From VAXT01 sp963774625 (lineage in GTDB: Bacteria > Actinomycetota > Thermoleophilia > Gaiellales > Gaiellaceae), in assembly GCA_963774625.1 (NCBI GenBank), contig CAVZFQ010000019.1:1-14608 (forward strand): DNA of 14,608 bases, read 5' to 3'. Positions within the stretch are counted from its first letter, which is position 1. Each line of letters starts with the position of its first letter. Shown in pieces: positions 6,306 through 12,464 of the stretch. Below the pieces are notes generated by a model, which saw only the letters and a list, made by a program, of their open reading frames with translations, was not told the origin of the DNA and searched no databases. The position numbers and the translations under genes were made by a program.

Positions 6306-8084
6306 ATGCGACGGTCGATGGCACGGCTCTTCGGAGGAATCGCGCTCTTGCTGTTGCTCGTCGGTGCGGGCACCGCCGCGAGTGACTCGCACCCGACCGG
6401 CCCGCAGCCGGTCGTCAGCGCGGCGCATGCCGTGTCCGCAGTCAGCGCGGGCACGAATCTCACCGCGCCCGCCGTCGCCTTCGACGGCACGAACTACCTC
6501 GTCGTCTGGAGCGACTACCGCTCAACCGGTTGGGACATTCTCGGCGCGTTCGTCTCGAGCGAGGGCAGCGTCCTCCCACCCGGCGAGTTCACGATTGCCG
6601 GCGGACCCGGCAGCCAGGAGTACTCGGCCGTTGCCTGGGACGGGCACAACTACCTCGTCGTCTGGGCCGACGGCCGGCCGTTCGTGACCCCGTTGATTCA
6701 TGGCGCCCGGGTCACGCCCGCCGGTGCCGTGCTCGATCGGTTTCCCATCTCCGGGATGAGCGTTTCGAGCATCGCCTACCCCGCGCTCGCCTTCAACGGG
6801 ACGCACTTCCTAGTCGCCTGGGACAAGGATCTCAACGGCTTCGACAACATCCTCGCCAACCGGGTCAGTTCCGCCGGGACCGTCCTCGACGGGACGGGCT
6901 TCATCGTTGCCGACGAGGATGCTCCGGAGCGAGGCCCGGACGTGGGGACCGACGGGACGAACTTCCTCGTCACCTGGCAGCAGCGATACAGCGGAGCGAA
7001 CTACATGCCGTTCGCATCGAGGGTCAGCGCTGATGGCGCAGTCCTCGATGGGAACGGACTGCCGCTCGACCTCAGCCCGGGTGACGCGTGGGGAACAAGC
7101 GTTGCGTTCGACGGAACGGCGTACATGGTGGCGTGGGCGGAGATGATCGCGGCAGACCTTGCGGGCTCGCGGGTGACGCCTGCCGGTGCCGTTCTCGATC
7201 CGCACGGGTTCTCGATCGCCGCCGGGGGGAGGCACGAGCGGAGCCCGACTATCTCGTGGGATGGTGGCGTCTTCGAGACCGTGTGGGTTGACAGCGCGGA
7301 CAGCAGCGGCCCTTCCGATCTCCGCGGTACCCGGATCACAGGAGACCCGACCGTTCTCGATCCCGGTGGATTCGGTGTGGCGGTTTCCGCCGACTTGGAG
7401 TTCTCGGCCAACGCGAGTTCGGGGTCGCTCGGGAGAACGGCGGTCAGCTACATCCAGAGCCCCAGCGTCAACGGGCCGCGCCAGGTCATGCTTCGGTTCC
7501 TCGATCGCGGCCCGGTGCCGTCCACCGGCGCGGCCCAGACCTCGGACTGGTTCGCATTCCTCCACGGGACTGTGAATCCCAACACGCAGCAGACGAACGT
7601 CTGGTTCGAGTGGGGGTTGACGCCCGCTCTCGGAAACTCGACGCCTGTCCAGGTCGTGCCCGGGACCGGAGTTGTGGCGGTGCGTGCCGACATCTACGAC
7701 CTCGAGCCCGGCACCAGCTACTACGTCCGTCTCGTCGCCGACAATCCGTCGGGGCGCGGGTATGGAGAGACCAAGCGGTTCGGCACGCTGCCGCCCACGC
7801 CGCAGCCTCCGGCGCCACCCCCTCCTCCGCCCACCCCGCCCCCGAATCCTCCGCCGCCCGTTGCACCTCCGGTCCCGCGGTGTCGCGTCCCGGCAGTTGT
7901 CGGCCGCACTCTCGCTGCGGCGCGAGTCAGCATCCGCCGAGCGGGCTGCCGGGTCGGTCGCATTAGGCGAGCACGCTCGACTCGTCGGCGGGTCGGGCGG
8001 GTGGTGTCGCAGCAGCCGCGAGCCCGCGCTCGCGTTCGTCCGGGAACGAGGGTCAACCTGGTCGTCAGCCGCGGCAGACGCTAG
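6306..8084 (+). CDS. Secreted propeller-like repeat / Fn3 / PASTA protein
   Basis: 592 residues with a Sec-type signal peptide (MRRSMAR, a hydrophobic core at about 8-20, probable cleavage near AGTAA/SDS). Residues 54-400 hold about seven repeats, each with a FDGTNYLVVW-like strand, then a gsRVtpaGaVLD-like strand. The strand Trp falls at 68, 120, 172, 224, 277 and 327, with a degenerate unit at Tyr382, giving a period of about 52. This suggests a seven-bladed beta-propeller. An Fn3-like domain follows (about 404-495; HGTVNP, EPGTSYYVRLVA), then a Pro-rich linker (496-524), then one PASTA domain (526-589) with Cys526 and Cys548 and many arginines. There is no sorting motif or C-terminal membrane helix, so PASTA could hold it to peptidoglycan. 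No catalytic motif was seen; the function is unknown. Its TAG overlaps the opposing pdxH stop in the palindrome CTAG. Confidence 0.8.
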   Translation: MRRSMARLFGGIALLLLLVGAGTAASDSHPTGPQPVVSAAHAVSAVSAGTNLTAPAVAFDGTNYLVVWSDYRSTGWDILGAFVSSEGSVLPPGEFTIAGGPGSQEYSAVAWDGHNYLVVWADGRPFVTPLIHGARVTPAGAVLDRFPISGMSVSSIAYPALAFNGTHFLVAWDKDLNGFDNILANRVSSAGTVLDGTGFIVADEDAPERGPDVGTDGTNFLVTWQQRYSGANYMPFASRVSADGAVLDGNGLPLDLSPGDAWGTSVAFDGTAYMVAWAEMIAADLAGSRVTPAGAVLDPHGFSIAAGGRHERSPTISWDGGVFETVWVDSADSSGPSDLRGTRITGDPTVLDPGGFGVAVSADLEFSANASSGSLGRTAVSYIQSPSVNGPRQVMLRFLDRGPVPSTGAAQTSDWFAFLHGTVNPNTQQTNVWFEWGLTPALGNSTPVQVVPGTGVVAVRADIYDLEPGTSYYVRLVADNPSGRGYGETKRFGTLPPTPQPPAPPPPPPTPPPNPPPPVAPPVPRCRVPAVVGRTLAAARVSIRRAGCRVGRIRRARSTRRRVGRVVSQQPRARARVRPGTRVNLVVSRGRR

Positions 8085-8650
8085 GGCGACAGGCGGTCGA
8101 TCGCCCAGCCGTCGCCTGCACGCCGGTAGCGGAGCCGGTCGTGGAAGCGGTTCTCACGGTGCTCCCAGAACTCGAAGAACTCGGGCGTAAGGCGATACCC
8201 GCCCCAGTGCGGCGGGAGGGGGACTTCACCCGGATGCTGGCGGTCGATTTCGGCGAAGCGGGCGTCGAGTACCTCCCGTGACTCGACCGGCTCGCTCTGC
8301 CGTGAGGCCCACGCAGCCACCTGGGCGCCGCGTGGCCGCGTCCGGAAGTACTCCTTCGACTCCTGTCGGCTGACCCGCTCGACCGGGCCCTCCACGCGCA
8401 CCTGGCGACCCAGCTGCGGCCAGTGGAAGAGCAGCGCCCCGCGCGGATTGTCCGCGAGCTCGCGACCCTTGCGGCTCTCGTAGTTCGTGAAGAACGTGAA
8501 TCCGTCGGCAGCGGCGCCCTTCAGCAGGACCATGCGCGCCGACGGTGCTCCGTCCGGGGTCGCCGTGGCGAGCGCGACCACGTCCGTGCCCGCCTCCGCG
8601 TACCACGAGTTGAACTGCTCGAGAGGGTCGGATGTATGAACGTTATTCAT
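8081..8650 (-). CDS. pdxH: Pyridoxamine/pyridoxine 5'-phosphate oxidase
   Basis: 189-residue FMN enzyme that oxidises pyridoxine or pyridoxamine 5'-phosphate with O2 to make PLP. Conserved blocks are SARMVLLKG (37-45) and FFTNYESRKGREL (53-65), which bind FMN, LLFHWPQLGRQVRVEG (73-88), YFRTRPRGAQVAAWASRQS (101-119), and the C-terminal WGGYRL (149-154), EFWEHRENRFHDRLRY (160-175) and DRLSP end. It is about 29 residues shorter at the N-terminus than E. coli PdxH, lacking the variable arm outside the core fold. The start ATG (8650-8648) is the only Met before the conserved region. The gene lies divergent to gabT, a PLP enzyme, with the ATG inside a region of short repeats. The stop shares CTAG with the convergent secreted protein gene. 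Confidence 0.94.
   Translation of the reverse strand: MNNVHTSDPLEQFNSWYAEAGTDVVALATATPDGAPSARMVLLKGAAADGFTFFTNYESRKGRELADNPRGALLFHWPQLGRQVRVEGPVERVSRQESKEYFRTRPRGAQVAAWASRQSEPVESREVLDARFAEIDRQHPGEVPLPPHWGGYRLTPEFFEFWEHRENRFHDRLRYRRAGDGWAIDRLSP
8084..8106 (+). terminator. Weak hairpin after the secreted PASTA protein gene
   Basis: GGGCGA (8084-8089) and TCGCCC (8101-8106) pair as a 6-base stem around an 11-base loop, starting at the last base of the TAG stop. No T-run follows. It lies inside the pdxH C-terminal coding sequence, so coding constraint may explain it. A function as terminator is only possible, not shown. Confidence 0.22.
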
Positions 8651-8658
8651 GTATGCAT
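8632..8658. promoter_or_regulatory. Direct and inverted repeats between pdxH and gabT
   Basis: ATGTATG occurs at 8632-8638 and again at 8649-8655, 17 bases apart. Between them ATGAA (8636-8640) and TTCAT (8646-8650) form an inverted repeat around CGTTA. The pdxH start codon is covered. On the plus strand TATCTT (8676-8681) is a possible gabT -10 element. The arrangement could be an operator for a divergent regulator, but this patch is locally AT-richer than its surroundings, which raises the odds of chance repeats. Confidence 0.3.
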
Positions 8659-8693
8659 CAAGCCGATCGCTGTTGTATCTTCAGGGTATGGCT

Positions 8694-10013
8694 ATGACAC
8701 GCGCGATCGAGATGCGGACCGCAGTCCCGGGCCCCCGCTCGCAGGAGATCATCGAGCGTAAGGAGCGTGTGATCGCGGGGCCGCTGTCCCTCGTCCACCC
8801 GATCGTCGTCGCCGAAGGCCGCGGCGCCACGCTCACGGACGTCGACGGCAACACGTACATCGACTTCACCGGCGGCGTCGGCTGTCTGAACGTCGGGCAC
8901 TCGCACCCCCGCCTGGTCGAGGCGGCGCAGGAGCAGCTCACACGCTTCGCCCACACCGACTTCACGATCGTGCCCTACGAGGTGTACGTCGAGCTGGCGG
9001 AGCGCATCATCGACCTCGCCCCGATCAGCGGCCCGGCCAAAGCCGCGTTCTTCAACGCCGGCACGGAGGCGGTCGAGAACTCGATCAAGTTCGCGCGTTC
9101 CTACACGAAGCGGCCGGCGGTGATCGTCTTCGAAGGCGCCTTCCACGGGCGGACGATGCTCGCGATGACGATGACCTCGAAGACGCACCCGTACAAGGCC
9201 GGCCTGGGGCCGTTTGCCCCCGAGGTCTACCGGGTGCCCTATCCGCACTCCTACCGCGGGCCCGACACGGCCACTGCGCTCGCGGCCCTGGAGCGCGCGT
9301 TCCTCACGCAGGTCGCGCCCGAAAGCGTGGCCGCGATCGTGCTGGAGCCGGTGCTCGGAGAGGGTGGCTTCGTCGTCGCGCCCCCGGAGTTCATCCAGGG
9401 CATCCGCAGGATCTGCGATGAGCACGGCATCGTGTTCGTCGTCGACGAGGTGCAGACGGGCTACGGCCGCACAGGGCGCATGTGGGCGATCCAGCACTAC
9501 GACGTGGAGCCTGACCTGATGATCGTGGCCAAGTCGATCGCAGGCGGCCTGCCGCTCTCCGGCGTGATCGGAAAGGCGGAGATCATGGACGCGCCGGACG
9601 ATTCGGCAATCGGCGGCACCTACGTCGGGAACCCAGTCGCCCAGGCGGCGGCGCTCGCGGTCCTCGATGTCTTCAACGACGAGAACCTCGTCGAACGCGC
9701 CGGAGCGATCGGCGACACGATTCGCTCGCGCATGGAAGCCTGGCAGGAACGCTGGGCTGCCATCGGCGACGTGCGCGGCCTCGGCGCGATGCTGGCGATC
9801 GAGCTGGTGCTCGACCGCGAGACGAAGGAGCCAGATGCGGACCGCGCGTCAGCCGTCGTCGACGGGGCCGCTCAGAACGGGCTGCTCCTCATCAAGTCCG
9901 GCGTCTACGGCAACTGCATCCGAGTTCTGACCCCGCTCGTCGTCACCGACGCGGAGCTCGAAGAGGCCCTCGGCGTCTGGGAGCAGGCGCTCGACAAGGT
10001 ACTTACCGCCTAA
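8694..10013 (+). CDS. gabT: 4-aminobutyrate aminotransferase-like class III transaminase
   Basis: 439-residue PLP enzyme, fold type I, class III. It shows NAGTEAVENSIKFAR (122-136), with the Gly-Thr phosphate contacts, and FEGAFHGRT (146-154). VVDEVQTGYGRTG (249-261) has Asp251 under the pyridine nitrogen, and AKSIAGGLPLSG (279-290) has Lys280 as the Schiff-base lysine. GGTYVGNP (307-314) closes the cofactor site. Length and motifs fit 4-aminobutyrate:2-oxoglutarate transaminase, which converts GABA to succinic semialdehyde; related omega-amino acid transaminases cannot be excluded. No succinate-semialdehyde dehydrogenase gene is in the window. The frame opens at 8649. I prefer ATG 8694, with AGGG 7 bases upstream; ATG 8688 is the alternative and would be leaderless if TATCTT at 8676 is its -10. 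The Ser/Thr kinase gene follows after 26 bases on the same strand. Confidence 0.88.
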   Translation: MTRAIEMRTAVPGPRSQEIIERKERVIAGPLSLVHPIVVAEGRGATLTDVDGNTYIDFTGGVGCLNVGHSHPRLVEAAQEQLTRFAHTDFTIVPYEVYVELAERIIDLAPISGPAKAAFFNAGTEAVENSIKFARSYTKRPAVIVFEGAFHGRTMLAMTMTSKTHPYKAGLGPFAPEVYRVPYPHSYRGPDTATALAALERAFLTQVAPESVAAIVLEPVLGEGGFVVAPPEFIQGIRRICDEHGIVFVVDEVQTGYGRTGRMWAIQHYDVEPDLMIVAKSIAGGLPLSGVIGKAEIMDAPDDSAIGGTYVGNPVAQAAALAVLDVFNDENLVERAGAIGDTIRSRMEAWQERWAAIGDVRGLGAMLAIELVLDRETKEPDADRASAVVDGAAQNGLLLIKSGVYGNCIRVLTPLVVTDAELEEALGVWEQALDKVLTA

Positions 10014-10039
10014 TCGCTCCGTCAGCCAAACTTGGAGCC

Positions 10040-11455
10040 GTGATCGGTGAGCTGATCGCGGGCCGTTACGAGCTGCACGAGCTCGTGGGCTCGGGGGGCA
10101 TGTCCAACGTCTTCCGGGCGCACGACCGGCTGCTCGAGCGCTCCGTCGCCATCAAGGTGCTGCACGAGCACTACAGCTCCGACGAGGACTACGTCGAGCG
10201 CTTCCGGCGCGAGGCGCGTTCCGTTGCGCAGCTGGCCCATCCCAACATCGTCACCGTCATCGACCGGGGTGAGGAAGACGGCCGCCAGTACATCGTCTTC
10301 GAGTACGTCGAGGGCGAAAACCTCAAAGGCCTCCTCTCACACGGCGCGCTGCCGGTCGACGAGGCGCTCCGTTACGGGCTGCAGATCGCCGGCGCGCTGG
10401 ACTTCGCGCACAAGCGCGGGCTCGTCCATCGCGACGTCAAGCCGCAGAACGTGCTCCTCACGGAGGAGGGCGAGCCCAAGGTCACGGACTTCGGCATCGC
10501 TCGGTCGGTCGACGTGCAGAGCGTGACGGAGTCGGGCACCGTCGTCGGGACGAGCGACTACATCGCTCCCGAGCAGGCGCGCGGCGAGCAGGTCGACCAG
10601 AGGACCGACATCTACTCCCTCGGCGTCATGCTCTACGAGCTGCTCACCGGCGAGGTGCCGTACACGGGCGACAACTTCGTCGCCGTCGCGATGCAGCACT
10701 TGCACGAGCCCGTGCCGAGCGTGCTCGACCAGCGGCGTGATGTTCCGGTCCGGCTCGACCTCGCCGTGCAGCGCGCGATGGCGAAGGACCCGGCCGACCG
10801 TTTCGATTCGATGGAGGGGCTGATAGACGAGCTCGACCGCTGCTACGGCGAACTCGGCTCCGACGACGAGGCGACGAGGATCGTCCGGCCCTCACGCCAG
10901 GCTCGCGTCAAGAGGCCTCGGCGCCGCCCGCCACTGGTTCCGTTCTTGCTGATTCTGCTCGCCGCCGCTGCGGTGGCCGGTGGCGCCTACCTGTTCTTCG
11001 GCGACTCACCGGACGTGCCCATCGTGGCGGAGGACAACCCTTCGGCCCCCGTGAGGCTGCAAGCAGTGGGTGCCTTTGACCCGTTTGGCGACGACGCCGA
11101 GCACAACAGCGAGATTGCGGAAGCTACGGACGGCCAGCGAACGACCGACTGGCGAACCGAGGAGTACCAAAACTTCACCAAGGATGGCGTCGGCCTCGTG
11201 CTGCGTGCACCGCAGGAGGTGGCTCTCTCGAAGCTGACCATTCGAGCCGAGCCGGGCTTCAACGCCAGGATCCGGGCGGGGAACGACCCGAACGGACCGT
11301 TCGAGAACGTCTCGGGCGAGAAGGACGTCGTCGGAGAGGTCACGACGTTCGACGTCGATACGAACGACCAGCCGTTTGGCTACTACGTCGTCTGGCTCAC
11401 CCTGCCAAGAGAAGGCGGCCAGGCGCACATCTACGAGGTGACGGCTAGAACTTGA
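10040..11455 (+). CDS. Membrane Ser/Thr protein kinase with extracellular discoidin-like domain
   Basis: 471 residues. The cytoplasmic kinase domain (about 10-270) is complete: GSGGMSNV loop (17-24), Lys39 in VAIK, HRDVKPQN (130-137) with Asp132, DFG (150-152), activation loop with Thr163 and Ser165, and GTSDYIAPEQARG (170-182). A basic juxtamembrane stretch (286-297) leads to one transmembrane helix (about 299-320). The external part (about 335-471) is not PASTA. Its AFDPFGDDAEHNSEIA, ATDGQRTTDWRTEEY and GVGLVLRAP segments and late YYVVWLT strand resemble the galactose-binding/discoidin-like fold found at the C-terminus of actinobacterial MviN (MurJ) proteins. A carbohydrate or lipid-linked precursor ligand is inference. 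The start is GTG with GGAG 2 bases upstream. The gene follows gabT by 26 bases and overlaps the convergent ddl by 11 bases. Confidence 0.9.
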   Translation: MIGELIAGRYELHELVGSGGMSNVFRAHDRLLERSVAIKVLHEHYSSDEDYVERFRREARSVAQLAHPNIVTVIDRGEEDGRQYIVFEYVEGENLKGLLSHGALPVDEALRYGLQIAGALDFAHKRGLVHRDVKPQNVLLTEEGEPKVTDFGIARSVDVQSVTESGTVVGTSDYIAPEQARGEQVDQRTDIYSLGVMLYELLTGEVPYTGDNFVAVAMQHLHEPVPSVLDQRRDVPVRLDLAVQRAMAKDPADRFDSMEGLIDELDRCYGELGSDDEATRIVRPSRQARVKRPRRRPPLVPFLLILLAAAAVAGGAYLFFGDSPDVPIVAEDNPSAPVRLQAVGAFDPFGDDAEHNSEIAEATDGQRTTDWRTEEYQNFTKDGVGLVLRAPQEVALSKLTIRAEPGFNARIRAGNDPNGPFENVSGEKDVVGEVTTFDVDTNDQPFGYYVVWLTLPREGGQAHIYEVTART

Positions 11456-11480
11456 GCCGTGAGCGGCGCTCGTGCCGCTC
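11441..11480. terminator. Two tandem hairpins at the kinase/ddl convergent junction
   Basis: The first is ACGGCT-agaacttg-AGCCGT (11441-11460), a 6-base stem whose span holds both stop codons. Directly after it comes GAGCGGC-gctcgt-GCCGCTC (11461-11480), a perfect 7-base GC-rich stem starting 6 bases past the kinase TGA. No T-run follows either one. They could act as actinobacterial-style hairpins without a U-tail, the first for both strands. The second lies in ddl coding sequence for an Arg-rich end, so chance is possible. Confidence 0.4.
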
Positions 11481-12464
11481 CAACGCCAGAGCGATCAGCT
11501 TCTCGAGCAGCTCCTCGTACGGCACACCCGAAGCCTCGAAGAGCTTTGCGTACACGCTCGTCGCGGTGAAGCCGGGGATCGTGTTCAGCTCGTTGACGAG
11601 CACCTCGCCGTCGGCTCGCACGAAGCAGTCTGCTCGCGCCATGCCCTCGCACTCCGTCGCCCGGAAGGCCGCGACCGAGAGCTCCTGGACTCGCTCGCTC
11701 GCCTCCGGCGAGATGCGCGGCGGCACGATCAGCTCCATGCCGCCGTCGTCGTACTTGGCCGAGTAGTCGTACCAGTCCGCATTGGCCACGATCTCGCCGG
11801 GGATCGAGGCCACCGGCTCCAGGTTCCCGAGCACGCTGCACTCGACCTCGACGCCGTCGACGAACTCCTCGACCAGCACCTTCTCGTCGTGCCGAAAGGC
11901 GAGGTCGAGGCCCGCGCGCAGCTCGTCCGGGCTGCGGGCCTTCGTGATGCCGACGGACGACCCCAGCCGCGCGGGCTTGATGAACACCGGAAACCCGAAC
12001 GGGCTCTCGAAGCCATTCATCTCGCGCACGGTCACGCTGTCCGTCACCGGGATGCCCTTGTCGCGCAACACCGACTTGAAGAGGTCCTTGTCCATGCAGA
12101 GCGCGGAGGCCATGACCCCGGCACCCACGTACGGAACGTCGGCGAGATCGAGGAAGCCTTGCACCGTTCCGTCCTCTCCGAAGGGGCCGTGCAGCACGGG
12201 AAAGACGACGTCGACCTCCGCCAGCGTCGCCGGGACCTTCGACGCGGGCACGGGGAGCGACTCCATGTCGCTCTCGCCGCCCCGTTCGAGAGCAGCTCTG
12301 GTCGCAGGACCGATCTCCCAGCGGCCGTCGCGGCCGATCTCCACGGCGACTGTCTCGTAGCGCGCCGGGTCGAGAGCCTCGACCACCGAGCGGGCCGACG
12401 CCAGGGAGACGTCGTGCTCGGACGAGCGCCCGCCCATCAGCACTGCGACGCGGACGCGGCTCAC
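11445..12464 (-). CDS. ddl: D-alanine--D-alanine ligase
   Basis: 339-residue ATP-grasp ligase that joins two D-Ala for the peptidoglycan stem peptide. Blocks seen: GGRSSEHDVSL (11-21) with Glu16, HGPFGEDGT (92-100), KPARLGSSVGI (163-173), the omega-loop YDYSAKY (232-238), ARADCFV (277-283) and VNELNTIPGFT (290-300). The Tyr-x3-Lys-Tyr in the omega-loop is the pattern of D-Ala-D-Ala rather than D-lactate (VanA-type) ligases, so intrinsic vancomycin resistance by D-Lac is not suggested. The start is GTG at 12464, because it overlaps the pknB stop by 4 bases (GTGA) and the conserved N-terminus begins at once (VSRVRVAVLMGG). The frame remains open about 900 bases upstream, but that part is inside pknB. 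No Shine-Dalgarno sequence is visible, consistent with translational coupling to pknB. Confidence 0.95.
   Translation of the reverse strand: MSRVRVAVLMGGRSSEHDVSLASARSVVEALDPARYETVAVEIGRDGRWEIGPATRAALERGGESDMESLPVPASKVPATLAEVDVVFPVLHGPFGEDGTVQGFLDLADVPYVGAGVMASALCMDKDLFKSVLRDKGIPVTDSVTVREMNGFESPFGFPVFIKPARLGSSVGITKARSPDELRAGLDLAFRHDEKVLVEEFVDGVEVECSVLGNLEPVASIPGEIVANADWYDYSAKYDDGGMELIVPPRISPEASERVQELSVAAFRATECEGMARADCFVRADGEVLVNELNTIPGFTATSVYAKLFEASGVPYEELLEKLIALALERHERRSRLKF

Noticed and set aside
6256..6324. Upstream ATG start for dinB
   Set aside because: It would overlap the divergent secreted-protein gene and adds 23 residues with no family similarity; GTG 6255 has GGGAG at good spacing.
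8649..8693. ATG 8649 as gabT start
   Set aside because: It overlaps the pdxH start codon on the other strand, has no ribosome-binding site and adds a non-conserved MYASSRSLLYLQG stretch.
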